A stretch of DNA of 62,000 nt from NCBI GenBank assembly GCA_014529385.2, contig CM043943.1, positions 101,113,355 to 101,175,354 of the forward strand, written 5' to 3'. The stretch comes from Adiantum capillus-veneris. Lineage: Eukaryota > Streptophyta > Polypodiopsida > Polypodiales > Pteridaceae. Numbering within the stretch: the stretch's first letter is position 1; every line of letters begins with the position of its first letter. The notes under the pieces are model-generated. The model was not told the DNA's origin. It ran no database searches and saw only the letters and a list, made by a program, of their open reading frames with translations. Position numbers and translations under genes: made by a program. Positions 20,085 to 32,969 of the stretch are shown here, in pieces.

Positions 20085-23000
20085 GGACATTGATTGGGAT
20101 GATCATGGCCCCCCTGGAGGCCTTGAGCACGATCGATGGCTCAAGAAAAATCTCCCTTGTCCTTGTGCCAAGTGCAAAAGGGCAATCCCTCACTTGAGGC
20201 GTGTTGCATTGGAGCACGTGGAGAACGACAGGCTTTGGCATCCTTGAAAAAGCGCTCGAAGAGATGAGAGCACCACTCACCCATCGTTTGAGGAGGTGCC
20301 CCATTGGTCTGTGTTTGGTGGTGGTGCACCGGCATGGAAGGCCGAACGGCAGAGGCAAGAGCTACTGGATGATTTGGGTGCACCACATTGTGATTCTCCC
20401 GTTGGCTCTACTTCAACAGCTCCTATGGCATCTCAATGGCACTTTGAGACAGAGAATGAGCACATGTTTGACATGTGTGATGAGTTACTAGCTCATGAGC
20501 GTGATGTGTGTGAGGAGGAGTGTCAGCCCTGCACTCAACAAGGAGCGGCAATGGAGGATAGACTAATGACGAGTGCCCGAACACCCCTTTATGATGGTGC
20601 ATAGTAATCGGTGCTCCGGGGATCGTTGGAAGTCCTCAACTTGCAAGAAAAATTCAGTTGGAGAAATGCAAGTGTCAATGCATTCCTTGGGTAAGTATGA
20701 AATATGGCTTTTTATATACTCTTCACTCTACTATTCCTTGCCGTCTCCTAGCAATTGTATCGATACACAATTTGTTGTAGTCACGATGGGGAAAATGTTG
20801 CCAAAAAATTACCACGTGCCTCCAGATCATCGATGAGCTAGATCGTATGTCATTGCACTTGGAATGGAGTATGAGCGTGTCCATGCGTACGTCGACAATT
20901 GCATTCTATACCGCAATGAGCATGCACATGCTATCTCATGTCCCATGTGTGGGGAGGCACGATCCAAGACCGGAGTGAGCGGGGCACACCTACCCTGCAA
21001 GGTATTGAGGCATTTTCCATTAATTCCTCACATTCAACAAATGTTTAAAAGCAAGTCTACCATGGAGATCCTGTGTGGCACACCAACCATCACTCAAATG
21101 ATGGAATGATGCGTGTCCCTGCTGATTCACCTGCATAGAGGCACATCGAAACTGGATGGCCAGAGTTTGGGTTGGAGCCACGACACTTGAGGCTTGTGTT
21201 AGCAAGTGATAATGTCAACCCCTTTGGCACTAAGTCTACTTCATGGAGCACTTGGCATGTGGTGATCATCAACTACAATATTCCACCTTGGGAGACAACC
21301 AAGAAGGTCAATATGCTTCTTTCCTTGCTTCTGCGAGGGAAGTACAAAGTGTCAAATATTGGCGTCTACCTCAAGCCCCTCACCATTGAGGAGTTGGAGG
21401 AGTTATGGAGAGGAATTCCTGTTCTCGATGTCTCACTTGCAAAGGGGGACAGAGAAGCCATTGTGAGGGGAATCCTTATGTGGACTATGCATGACTATCC
21501 TGGGATTGGCAAGATTTTTGGTAACCCCCTTCTCCTCTCTCTCTATCTATCTCTCCCTTTAGTTCACTCATATCTCTAACAATATGATATGTATGCAGGT
21601 TTTTCCACATCGGGGCACAATGCATGTCCTACTTGCGGGCCATCATTGGTGACAGAGAGGCCCGATGCCTTGGCAAGGTAATCTAAACAACCATCATTTC
21701 TTACCCCAAGGGCATAGCAAGCACAAGGCTTCAACAAATGGGAAGACCCCTCTGAAGCTCATGATGGCAGATCGGGGAAACCATTTGGGAAGAGCACCAC
21801 AACAACAATCTGGCTCCGTGTCCTCCACCAAAAGGTATGTCAAGGTATTCCATATTTTTAAGGCTTCCATATTGGAAGGACTGAATTAAAAATACAACAC
21901 CTCTTGGATCCTATGCACATATTCAAGAATGTAGCCCAAACACTATGGGACTAGGACTCTTTGGGTGTGAGGGAGGATTTGAGGCTTTTGAAACATCTCC
22001 CCCGCCTCTGCTATGCCACGCCTCTGCTATGCCACGCCGTGCCCCCAATGGAAAGATTGTGCTTCCTAAAGCACCATGCATGCTAGCCAAAGAAGAATTA
22101 GACAAAGCGAAGGGTACCATTGCTTCTATTTGCACACCAACAAGATACATGAGGTTGCTAAAGCGAGATTTCACAAAAGCGAAGAAGGGTGGAAGCGTTC
22201 AATTGTATGGATTGAAGTCCCATGATTGGCACAAGAGTATTCTGGTAATGTCCCTTTCCCTATTCTATCTATAGTTTATGTGTATGAATTTCTCTCACAT
22301 TTTCTTCCCCTATTTTACATTGTAGTTCATTCTGCCGGTGAGTATATGTATATGTCGAGACAAGAAAGTTAGGGACGCTATTTTCAAACTTGGAGAGCTA
22401 ATAAGGTACACCACAAGACTCCACTGAACTACACCTTTCTTATGTACAAAATAATTTCAACTAGCACTTAGTGTATCTTTGTGTGTTTTCTTGCACATTT
22501 GTGAGCTCCAAGGAAATTGAAATAGATGCTATTCCTGCTGCTCAAACACTTGCAATAGAAACTGTGTGTGCCATTGAGGATGCATTTCCTCGATCGGTCC
22601 TTCTTAATCAAATTCACATCTTGGTTCACGTGGTGGAGGAGATCGTTGTATGTGGAGTAGTGCACGCAAGATTGATGTTCTTCTTAGAGAGTTTTTTTAA
22701 GACTCTCAAAGATTTTGTGCGGCTATGATCTCAACCAGAGGCATGTATGACCGAAGGGTGGATCGTGCAAGAGGCATTTGTTTACATATTAGAGTATTGG
22801 GCACAAGTTGATCCTTAAATGCCTCGCATGTGGTCAGACGAGGAACATGCAAGGATGACTTCACACTTGCCAAGTGGAAAGGGAAAACTACTTAACATGG
22901 ATATGAATCTATCCAGAGTGGTCAATAACTTTTTTATTCTCAATGGAAAGATTATGACCAAGTGGTTGGACTTGTGGACAGTGGAAAAGGCAAAGTGTTT

Positions 23001-23838
23001 GCAAGAGAGAGAAGCATGGAAACAAGCACATGGAGGAAGGAGGGCACCCGCAGTGCCTAGACACCTTGCATGTTTCCCATATCTCATTAGTGCGGAGTGG
23101 ATTCATGAGAGAATGACCGAAGCAAAAGCGCATGGAGAAGACATCAGCAAAAAAGAATGGGAGTATGCAAAAGGTTGCGTACCAAAGGTAGAGTACTTAT
23201 ATACCTAAACCATATTGTAAATTTTTTTGTGTGTTATCTTTAATATGTATTTGATAAAAGATATTTTTCTATTTTGTAGTGCCTTTCCTTTTACCTTTCA
23301 TACCTTCATTTTCGAGTGCAAGTGGTTTGCAAATGTGTCTAGATGACATGAGAATGCCTTCTACGTGGTGGACTCTAGTGGGCAGGTGAGTGGCATGTAT
23401 CTTTTTTATTCTTATTTGCTTGTAGCATTAATTATACCAACGCTACTCACTTTGAGCTTCTATTTTATAGGTCATCTATATCCGAGCAATCCACCAACCA
23501 AAACTTTGGTTTGTTATTCCTGTAACACCTAAAGGGAGAACCGTTTTTTCCACTAATGAAGTGGAGACTATCTTCGACCCTCTTCTACCTCCGACTTTGG
23601 ATGAGGTGTGGAGACAGAGGAGAGGGAGGTCAATGAATCAAGTCCGACATTGGCAAGTCTTAGCGAGGATGATTGTCATGATGATGAAGACGATGAGATG
23701 GAGGATGACAAATTCGAAGATGATGAAGCCAACGCATCCACAAATGACAATTTTGTTTCTCTCTTTATTGATTTAGGAGCCTTGGGCTTAGAATTGGATG
23801 ATGCCTCATGTAGGGATCCTTTGGAAGATGATTCATAA
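20085..23838 (+). pseudogene. CACTA (En/Spm-type) transposase gene remnant
   Basis: The gene is spread over several exons. First, a Cys-rich N-terminal piece (LPCPCAKCKRAI, near 20155) of the transposase-associated type is open to 20604 except for TGA 20245. Next are TNP2 segments: VHAYVDNCILYRNE and SCPMCGEARSK (20880-20965), KVLRHFPLIPHIQQMF (21000-21045), LRLVLASDNVNPFG, NYNIPPWE and VYLKPLTIEELEELW (21185-21410), then GHNACPTCG after an intron (near 21610). A DUF4218-like part follows (SVLLNQIHILVHVVEEIVVC, SFFKTLKDFVRL, 22590-22725), then TGA 22726 and TAA 22816 in frame. A DUF4216-like end (FECKWF, YVVDSSGQ, VIYIRAIHQPKLWFVIP) is at 23310-23520, and an Asp/Glu-rich tail ends at 23838. 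Full TIRs were not found. It is inactive. Confidence 0.82.
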
Positions 23839-23881
23839 ACATGTTGTAGTTATGAAGTTTTTTGGTCGTGTAATCCCATTA

Positions 23882-24325
23882 GAAAGAGGATGGGGTCTAG
23901 GGGGGCCTCTTTATTTGCCATGAGATTCTCAAGGTGATTAGCATTTTGACGAATAGGTTCATGCCATGTGTGCAAGAATGGTGGGTGTGTAACAGTGGTC
24001 AAAGGATGCATGTCCCCTCCAAAAAAGGATGAAACAACTTTATGATTTTTGTCCTTCCATAACTTCTACATACTATCTCCAATTTGAGTGGAGATTATAG
24101 ATCCGTAATATACACGTCAAGCTCTTTCCATAGATATGTTAGACGGTATGGTTTTGACTGCTAGATTTTAAATTTTATTTTGGGGGGATAATTTGAATTC
24201 AAATAAACTAGCCGTTTTGCCTGTTTGAATTCAAAAAATTGTTCTTTGATTGGTTTCTTAAGACTAAAGGTTTGACTCCCTTAAATTGCCAAATAAAGAG
24301 GCCCTCCTAGACCCCATTCTCTTCC
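23882..24325. mobile_element. MITE (family 2), 444 bp, TA-flanked
   Basis: Inverted ends: the left end reads GAAAGAGGATGGGGTCTAG and GGGGCCTCTTTATTTG. The right end reads the reverse complement of GAAGAGAATGGGGTCTAGGA and GGGCCTCTTTATTTGGC. TA flanks both sides (23880-23881, 24326-24327). The inside is AT-rich without ORFs. A second copy in opposite orientation lies at 35932-36292. It sits just after the last CACTA exon, probably inside the CACTA element. Confidence 0.8.
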
Positions 24326-24450
24326 TAATGAATTCATCTATTTCTCCCCCCTCTTCCTCTCTCTAATTTTGGCAACATGCTCAATTATGTTAATCAAGTG
24401 ATAGTGATTATTTTAGTTGTAACCAAGTGTAATCTTATTATCACCTCTGT

Positions 24451-24480
24451 CCCCCCCCCCCCCCCCCCCCGCCCCCCCCC

Positions 24481-24548
<68 letters not shown>
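24451..24548. repeat. Poly-C tract followed by (CT)n
   Basis: About 40 C broken by one G, then about 29 CT dinucleotides. Confidence 0.96.
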
Positions 24549-24551
<3 letters not shown>

Positions 24552-24689
24552 CTTTTTAAATTTGACAATTTCATACAATATTCTTTAATTTTTATTGAGA
24601 GGAGGGAAAAAACAAAATTTGAAGGAAGGGGGGGGGGTATGTTTAAGCCAAAATTTGAAAGTTTAGGCGTTATTTTTTTCCCAAAATAA

Positions 24690-24745
24690 ACGCGGCAATA
24701 CAAGTGGTAATAGATGAGGTAATAAACGCGGTAATAACCACAGAA
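24690..24745. repeat. Subterminal GCGGTAATA-type repeats (right)
   Basis: CGCGGCAATA, GTGGTAATA, GAGGTAATAAACGCGGTAATA: the inverse of the ATTACCGC cluster at 19687-19733. This suggests that the CACTA relic spans roughly 19.6-24.8 kb. Confidence 0.55.
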
Positions 24746-24769
24746 AAACTCACGGTGATAGTTTAAATA

Positions 24770-27700
24770 GAAAAAAAACCCCGCCCTCCTCTCTCTTCCT
24801 TCTCCAGCTGAGTTTGGACCTTCTCTCTACAAAAGTGGTAAAATAGCATAGTAAACACTTAGCGATTTTCATAGTGTACAACGGTGTGCGACCATAGCAA
24901 CAATATGCAATCCTTTTTGCAAATAGCATGGTCAAGTTCCGCTTCCACAAGCATGTGGCAATGTGGTGCCTACATCCGCTTCTAAAATGGTTTAAAGAAA
25001 ATACCTTGTCCTCCCTATAGATGATGCTGCACGAGATGTCTATATACATAGGAGGGCTCCAAACCTCCGGCAAGATAGAAGAGGGACAAGTGGTGATGAT
25101 AGACATAATAACCGAAGTGAACCCAATAGTAGAGAGGATGGTTGAAGTCATAGAAGAGATTATGTTTGGAGTTAGACATGATTGACAAGATGATGGAGGT
25201 CGTGGTATCCATGATCAACATGGGAGAACGTATGAAATCCAAACAGACTGAAGCAGGAAGGACCAAGATAATAAAAACTCTAGCTCTTCTAAAAGGCATC
25301 AGCTACATGAACTTGAGATGTTAATGTTTATGAGGTATATTTGCACGTGTCATGATCCAGGCCATTGCCGTTGAGCCAAATTGCATAGCCAACATCAGCC
25401 TCAAGCTTGCTTTCAATAAAGACCCTCATGCTACAGGTATTGAAGAAAAGTAGTTCACGCATGCACCCTCTAGAGAGGCACCAACATCAGTCTTGTTGAT
25501 CATGTTGCTCGGTTACACGCTGCTTGACTCAGCCAAAGCCTGTTCTTTATGCTATTCCTCCAACAAAAATTGCTTGACCTCCAACCCTTTTAATGGAGAT
25601 GTTGCCTTCTTGACTGGCTGTGTCGTCATTGTTTACATCTCAAAGACATATCGGAAGACTAGGTTTTTCATGGTGGGTAGAAATCCTAAAACACTCACAT
25701 GTGTCACATATTCACCACATGGAGGGATGTAAGGCCAACTACCTTCTCCAACTGTAGCTGCTTACACAAGAGAGAACCACAGATTCAAGGAACCGATCGG
25801 GAAGCACTTTCTTAATCCCCATTTCTGCTTAATTATTCATGATTAGAGGTTCATATCTGTTGCATTTCTCACATCTCCTCTAAACTTCTATTCCCAGGTG
25901 CTTTGAGGCTGCTACAATGCGGTGGGAAAAAAAAGTGCACGAACAATAATAGGGACGAGTCAAAGAGAAAAAGTAGGGGGTGGCGAGCAGAAACCTGGTG
26001 GGAGAAGCACTATAACAAGGGTCATATTTGATGGGAGACATGCTATAATAGAGATAGCGTGAATCAAGTGTATGAGGCTCAATGCAACATTTGTAAAAGA
26101 AAGGAAGCAAAGGAGTGTTTTCATAAGATTGACAAGAAACAAAAGAAAGAAAACAATGAGCAGGTTTGGGCTCACAACGTTGTCCACAGGCAAGGAAAAA
26201 GGAGGTGGTCGCTTGGTATAATATAGGCCATTTCCCTCAATCCAAAGTGTACGGCCAAGGATCATCACGCTAGCTTACACATTAGAGGACGACTAAGTAG
26301 TATCCTACCAATTCTTTTCAAGATCACATATCAACGCCGATGCATTAGACAACGGATAAGTAGTGTTTTATCAATGCTTTTCAAGATTTCTTGTCACCAT
26401 GGCGTCAGGTAGCCCTTGCAACAAAAGTGGTATCAAAGGTGATACAGAATATAGCCCTTGGTGGAGCTATTCATGACAGCTAGCATCATGATGTTGTCTA
26501 GAAGGGCACATGAGAGAAATCTTGTGTGTAAAAACGACCGAGGAGAGAGATAGTATCGCCACCTTCATCTACTGTCTACACCTCATCGCCGACTCTTCTC
26601 CAACATTCTTGCACTATCCTCATTGAACATTTTTTCCCTAGTAAGATTCATCATTTGATGGTGTTTAAGATAATTTTTATAGGAGAAACTTGTCATATTG
26701 AAGGTAGCAGGAGTTATTGGAACATCACATAGTGCCTTTAGCTCTAATTTTGATAGTTCCTGGAGAGATCAACAATCTATTGTGGCTAACATGTCCAACA
26801 TAACAGGGCAGTGTTGAGCGAGGCTAGTGAATCATCTTGAGAAAGGGATGTAATCAGCAACAGCGTGGGTAGTGGCTCAACACAACAACGAATCTCAGGT
26901 GCTCCAACTCTCCTCAAGAAAGGGATGTGATCAGCAAAACATCGTGGGCAGTGGCTCAACACAACAACCAATCTTAGGTGCTGCAACTAGTGGAGGTGGT
27001 CTGAGCAACAATGGGCTGATAGTGGTAGTAAAGAGGAAGAGGAATCTACTTGGGCACTAGGTAATTATAAGCTACTATGATATAATTTTTGGCATGGGGT
27101 ATGTGTGATTAACGTCAATTTCTATAGACCTTAACGGGGTTAAATTGTCATGATTCTATGGTGATGTGAATATCTTGATGCGAAGGTGATTGCGCTATTG
27201 CCATGGACGCAAATGGTGATAAACCCCACGTAGATTATCCTCTTGAACCTCCTCTTCAACTCGTTTCTCCCCAATATCTCTCCCCTAAGTTGCAACATAG
27301 AACATAAAGCTAGCTTTGGTTCTCTTTAAGTTAATCTATTTCTTGCATCTTAATTTTTGTTTTTGTGTTAACTCTTATTTTGCGTGTGATAAGGACATAT
27401 ATTCACAACAATGGACGTTTTGACTGCACAAGCATGACTCCATATGGACAACATTGCAAGGTCAGTTATTTGTATCCAATTCCCTATGCCTATACGTTTG
27501 CTTGGTGCAACACATAAATGCTATGGGCGGGCATGGCGCGACTTTCATTTCTTATAATTTTTGGAGAGACTACAATGCCAACTCTCCATCATAGTTTTGT
27601 ATGACACTTTTGCAATATAACGTGCACTGTATATTTAGCATTTTCAATTTGTGTCTAAATACAAAACAATGTTTAACTATTCACATTGCTTTTATGTAGC

Positions 27701-28085
27701 TTGATTCAACCCTTGTTCTCCGGCTTGCATAATTGGATGACACCCATAGTACACGATTACCAGGTCGGTAGTGCATATTTATTTTTAGTCTGATGATGCT
27801 TTTTATATTTTTTGAGTTTGTCAATGCTTCCTTAAGTTTAGTTTCGATGTATTACAGTACTCAATGCACTTTGCACATGTCTAGTTTATTCCTAGATGGT
27901 TGACGTGAATCTACGTATGTCCTTGTTTGGCATTGCATCTTATATATTGCAACCCAATGTTCTCCTTTGCATAACCATACCGTACCACGAGGACAACCCT
28001 TTATCCTAGCATTTTCCTCCTCAAATATGTTTTGCACTAGGTTGTGTGATTGATAGCCAAGACTCCTTTGACTACAACAACACGC
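24770..28085. other. Gene-poor region with small duplications
   Basis: No coding domain is recognised on either strand. Two local tandem duplications are visible. One is about 70 bp around 26283-26400 (AACGCCGATGCATTAGAC context, CTTTTCAAGAT shared). The other is about 85-90 bp around 26838-26990 (GAAAGGGATGT(A/G)ATCAGCAA, then AGTGGCTCAACACAACAAC). Open frames here look random. Confidence 0.5.
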
Positions 28086-28192
<107 letters not shown>

Positions 28193-28267
28193 GTTGTATG
28201 TGAAATAAGAGAAAATTGACTATGCTTGATTTGGAGTGATCAGTACACATGCATTTTATTTTAAAAG

Positions 28268-28455
28268 TTTGTCAATGCCGTGAAATGGGACCTTTTTGCA
28301 GACATCTACATAGAATATTAGTCATCATATACACATTAATTTTTGAAAATTCATCAATACACTTAAATTGGACTTTTTAGCAGACACCTATAGAGGTAAT
28401 TAGTCATCATATACACAGTTCTTTTTCGAAAATTCATCAATATATTTTGTTTACT
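28268..28455. repeat. Tandem duplication, about 90-bp unit
   Basis: Two units and part of a third share GCAGACA(T/C)CTA, TTAGTCATCATATACACA and GAAAATTCATCAATA. There is no coding signal. Confidence 0.7.
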
Positions 28456-28728
28456 TTAGTGCTAGATGCTTGATGTCAATCTGTGTATGTCCTCTTAGGG
28501 TTTGTAGCAATGCCCACCAAGCAACACTAGTTTGTTTGCATGTGGCTTTTGCGAGCGATAGGATAGAGCTGTGTCCTCTTGGCACAATAGGGAAGGAGAG
28601 GTGGGTGTCTGCGCGTAGGAGAGCCACACTTAGAGGGGCCTTATGGAGATTTCGTGAGAGGCAGCATTGGGGAGAGGCTCGCGACGCAAGTGAGGACAGA
28701 CTACGATGAAGAAGCGTAGGTCATAGCC

Positions 28729-28773
<45 letters not shown>

Positions 28774-29524
28774 CCAGGAAGTCCCCTTCTCTCTCAAGTT
28801 CATGTGCGAGCAGGGCAACCCTCTTCTTTGCCTCCCCCCTTATGAGCATGGTGTAGACTCTTTCTTGATGTGCTCCCATGTAGATGGCTCATTTTTGCTG
28901 CTGGAGCCTTGCCTGTGGTTGCAATGCAGCTGGCCTTACATTCGAGATAGAGTGAGTAGGCATCCCAAACTTTGGGTTTGGGGCTCATTAGATAGAAAGT
29001 AGTGGTCACGAGTTTGGAACCATTTGTTAAGGCAGAATCACAAGGAGATACCGTCTCGGGCTCTTTTTTATCTTGGAAGTTGTTGAGATTTGTAAATGAA
29101 ATTAAATGAAATGAAGGAAGAAAGGGAGGGGGGGTTGGCGACCACAAAGTTTGGACATGCAAGGGACGCAAGCATGAAGTCGATGAGTGCATGCGGCATC
29201 GGCTTGGCGAGTAGGCTTACAAGGGGAGGCATGTGCCTTGATGAGGGGTCAAGACATTATGGAGGACACATATGGACCTCTTTTTTTTTAGTAAAGGCAT
29301 CCCAAGTTTTACAAGTTGGTTGTGGGGCCAATATGGTTAGCTCAAATGATTTTAATACGGCATCCGTGGGCATTGCAATTTGATCCCAATTCAACAGTAT
29401 GGTGCTTTTCCTTGGTCGCTAAAGTGCCGCCATGAGCTCGACCTTAGGTATTTAGAGAGATTCATTATAATGAAACAGGAATGGAGCAAGTAATTGATAA
29501 CAATGTCACATTAATTCTATATAT
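28456..29524. other. No gene recognised; includes a CT tract at about 28731-28771
   Basis: Several short open frames on both strands have no recognisable domain. The CT tract creates an Arg/Glu-rich artefact on the minus strand. Confidence 0.5.
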
Positions 29525-29647
29525 TGTGGTGTGTGGCTGGACGCCTGAGTGTGAACCCACTTGTAACTACCTCTCATGCATAATATAAAGAGCTGCTAGT
29601 GTGAGAGCTAGGTAGACTCATCTTGGCCTATTCCAGTGCACACTACA
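29525..29647 (+). repeat. 5' terminal repeat of the TRIM-like element
   Basis: 123 bp, TG...CA ends, with a CATAATATAAAGAGC TATA-like stretch in the middle. Confidence 0.85.
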
Positions 29648-30862
29648 TTGGTGGAGGAGACGGGCAGAGCCCTAGGTAGTTAGGAAGTTTTCTTGGTGAT
29701 CAATTTCTCTTGCGCTTGAGGTAGCTATAACCAATTTCGTCTAAGAGCTTGGGTAGGATCTCCTTGCTTTGTTCTCGCCATCAACATGAACATGCTGTCT
29801 GCAGTCGCAATTGCATCCCCAACCCAATTGATACCTGCATTATTATTGCCATGCTGCATGCACCACTACCATAACTACCTTTGATTATAGCCAGATTCCG
29901 AGATCTTGCTTGCAATATCAGTTCAACTGCGCCTTTACAACAAGCCTTGCTATTAGTTTCCACATTGCCCGCACCATTCTGCACAACCTGCACATTCCAC
30001 CCACTGGTCATTTTTGCAGTCTTCAACTCCAAGTGAGGTTTCTTCTGCACTGACCACTGAGCGCAAGGGAAAGCCTTGCAACACCAAGCAACAAAGACTC
30101 TACAATGTACTGATGCCCAATTTAGTGTCCTCCGTCAGAGAGGAGGCTCGACTATCAGCAACTCATCGTCCCGCTTTCAGTCCCCCAAATCCCAGAGTTC
30201 CCAAAATACCTATAGAATGTGGAGGGTTAAGAGACAACCTCCCTCAACACCATGCAAGAGAGTCTATTACAGATGCCGCCAACGAACAATGCCTAACATC
30301 TACCACACATTTGGAGGATCTGAAGAATGCTGGAGGAGACAAACCTCGAAGTGAAGAAACAAACCGAGACAAACAAAGAAGACCCAAAAAGGAGTTGTTG
30401 CAACGTTGTTGCAGAGGTGCCTTTGTTGCCGACAGGAGCTGCCTCATGAATTATAAGTCATAGTATTTCCATGTTCTATTATTTGCATCAAGGTTTTTGT
30501 AGTTTTATCCCCCAAGTAAAAGTCTTTCTAGTTCAATAACTCACATTCATACCAAGCCCTTTTTGGAATGGATGCATGTCGCAAAAATTTCTTACCCAAT
30601 GCTTAGTTTTTCCTTCCTCGTCTTGTCCATTTCATTGGGATAGAGACCTAATGTTTGCATAAGCGAGATGTATGAGCTCCATGCCTTGATGATGATCGGC
30701 ATGATGACAAGTCTAGCCCCCCATGTTTAGTCCCTTAGCCCCTAAGCCATTGTATGATCACTCCCCCCAGATGAGGCGTTGGAGTCGATCCCTTCCTGTC
30801 CAGTCCATTCCTAACCCAAAATTCTAAGGAGACGTCCATCTTTTTCTCCCTAAGGGGGGAGG

Positions 30863-30985
30863 TGTGGTGTGTGGCTGGACGCTTGAGTGTGAACCCACTT
30901 GTAACTACCTCTCATGCATAATATAAAGAGCTGCTAGCATGAGAGCTAGGCAGACTCATCTTGGCCTATTACGGTGCACACTACA
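30863..30985 (+). repeat. 3' terminal repeat of the TRIM-like element
   Basis: 123 bp, nearly identical to 29525-29647 and preceded by a G-rich polypurine tract. Confidence 0.85.
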
Positions 30986-32235
30986 ATATATTAGGAAACT
31001 CTTGATTCCAAATGAAACGATGAACAATGATGCCTTATTTCCATCACCCCTCCCCCTCCCCACCATCACGGGCTCTATAGAGTCCTCACTGCTTCACAAC
31101 TCTACCAACACAACACATATATTTGCAATACATCTAGAAATGTCGTCGATTGCAACTGTAGGGCGAGCATCACCTACCTTTTCCATTTCCAGAAACCAAG
31201 CCGCACATATATAGACATATGATGCAGCGGTGTTGTATATCATTGATAGGTAGTGCACGCACATACCATTGAGGAGACAATGCAGAGCATCGCGTGCAAT
31301 GGAATAAAAATCTCTCTCTCTCTCCACGTGCGAAGTCCCCCTTTTTTCTTCTCAAAGCCATATGAAGATCTCATAAGATTCTTATTAATAAACCCACTTT
31401 GGAAAATCAGACACACATATATTGGCACTACTTAAAAATCTATAAACATTAGAAAAATCCTTGTGTCTAAGTTTTTCTCTACAGCTACCAAAATATCACC
31501 CGTCTCTCTCGCTCGTCAGGCCTCCTTTCTCCCGGCTCCTTCACCTCCACTTCTACGCCTCTTTCCTATCACTTCCCTTCGCCCGCTACATTGGAAGCTT
31601 CGCATGGTGGATGGATTTTGTGTTCAAGAAAATCTACCATGCACCCCAAATGACCCACACTCACCCTCCCTTTGTGCCAACTGGGATGGGACCTTGCTCA
31701 GCATCATCTGCAAGCACAAAGACTGCAAGCATACAAGCTATGCAGATACAAGCTCTATAGTGACAAACGATGTGTCACTCACCTCCTATGTTTCTTTTGA
31801 TGGGCGGATTTCATGTGGTGCAGAGAAGAGGAAGCCTACCGGTCTTTGGTGCGTCTATCATTGGAAATCACCCAATCCTTGACCGTGCACCTACGAGTCC
31901 AACAAGCCTTGCTGCTAACTCAATATGATACAATAACAAAAGTGTTATCCATAGTTAACATTCCCTTTCTGATGTAAATTTTGTTAGCGAAAATTATGAA
32001 TGTGGCAACTAGGAAGCCATAACTGGATTCCTTTGCTTTGTATGGATCTTGTAGTATTTAAATATCTTGATGAGAGTGATGGCGTATGGACATGATTGCA
32101 ATCAACAAGTTAAATACTACAAGAGGATGCAATGTTCCTTTGCAATATCACGACCCCTTGAATTCACTCAAACACTACAAAATCAACAAGAAAATACACA
32201 ATAAGTGCATTCTCATAAAAATAAGATATTTAAAA
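30986..32235. other. No gene recognised
   Basis: An open frame at 31463-31882 (139 codons, plus strand) has a Pro/Leu/Arg-rich start and a Cys-containing second half (SIICKHKDCKH). It shows no family I know and is probably chance, though not excluded. Confidence 0.4.
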
Positions 32236-32420
32236 CGAAATGTAGTGAGTAAGCATAAAGAGTAATTGATTAAAGTATGTGTCTGGGCATTATACATTAA
32301 AGCAAAATATAATAATACTCATTGGCATAAATGTAGTGAGTAAGCATAAAGAGTAATTGATTAAAGAATGTGTCTGGGCATTATACATTAAAGCAAAATA
32401 TAATAATACTCATTGGCACT
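32236..32420. repeat. Tandem duplication, about 93-bp unit, two copies
   Basis: AAATGTAGTGAGTAAGCATA to AATAATACTCATTGGCA occurs twice head to tail with a single internal difference (AAAG(T/A)ATGTGTC). This indicates a recent duplication. Confidence 0.92.
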
Positions 32421-32514
32421 TATAGAGTTCAATGAATCGAAGACTTTACTAGTTCTACTATCAGTAGGGTAGGAAAGATAAAGTGTTAATCCCATAGTCA
32501 ATCCTCCTACATTA

Positions 32515-32967
32515 GGAAAAAAATGGACTCTCAAAGGGGCCGTTTAAGGAGGTTTGACTTTGCCTCTCTTGTCCAAAGTGGGCAACCCGGTGAAGTACAT
32601 AAACTCTTTGTCAAAACCCTATCAACTAGCATATCATTGGAAAGATATTAGAAAGTAGGTTCTAAATCCCCAAACTCCCACAAATTGGAGGAGATTTGTA
32701 GAAGTTATGGCCTTCCCATTGAAGCTGAAATGTGGGGAGAGATTGCATTTATAAGATGGAGTTGTCACATCAAAAATGGAATCTTCTAGAATATAACGAA
32801 TTTAATGTGATGCTATATATCAATAGATCTTGGTGAGTACATTCTAAATCCAAAAGGTCCGACAAGTTTTGATTTTATTTGTAAAAGTTTTATCATTGTG
32901 CCCATTTTGGACAAGAGGGAGAAAGTCAAAGTCCTTATAGGGCCCATTTGAGAGTCCAAAATTTCCC
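32515..32967. mobile_element. MITE (family 1), 453 bp, TA-flanked
   Basis: Long imperfect inverted ends. The left end reads TGGACTCTCAAAGGGGCCG and then GGTTTGACTTTGCCTCTC. The right end is the reverse complement of TGGACTCTCAAATGGGCCC and CTTTGACTTTCTCCCTC. TA lies on both sides (32513-32514, 32968-32969). Its outer bases (TTAGG, then GACTC at position 15) resemble those of the 9.87-kb element. No ORF is present. Confidence 0.82.
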
Positions 32968-32969
32968 TA

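Larger units (their letters stand above)
29525..30985. mobile_element. Small LTR element (TRIM-like), 1461 bp
   Basis: Two direct repeats of 123 bp (29525-29647 and 30863-30985) begin TGTGGTGTGTGGCTGGACGC and end GCACACTACA. They differ at only a few positions. A purine-rich tract (AAGGGGGGAGG) ends directly before the 3' repeat, as expected of a polypurine tract. AT-rich ATATAT flanks both outer ends and may be the target duplication. The interior of about 1.2 kb has a 149-codon plus-strand frame (30014-30463) without a recognisable domain. No gag or pol is present. I could not match the sequence after the 5' repeat to a known tRNA primer site. Confidence 0.82.

Noticed and set aside
24770-28085. 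Host genes in the gene-poor stretch
   Set aside because: No open frame shows a recognisable domain or consistent exon structure.
30014-30463. A Gag gene in the TRIM-like element
   Set aside because: No zinc knuckle or Gag motif is visible; kept as an unknown frame only.
31463-31882. A small secreted or lectin-type gene
   Set aside because: No convincing signal peptide, domain or splice structure.
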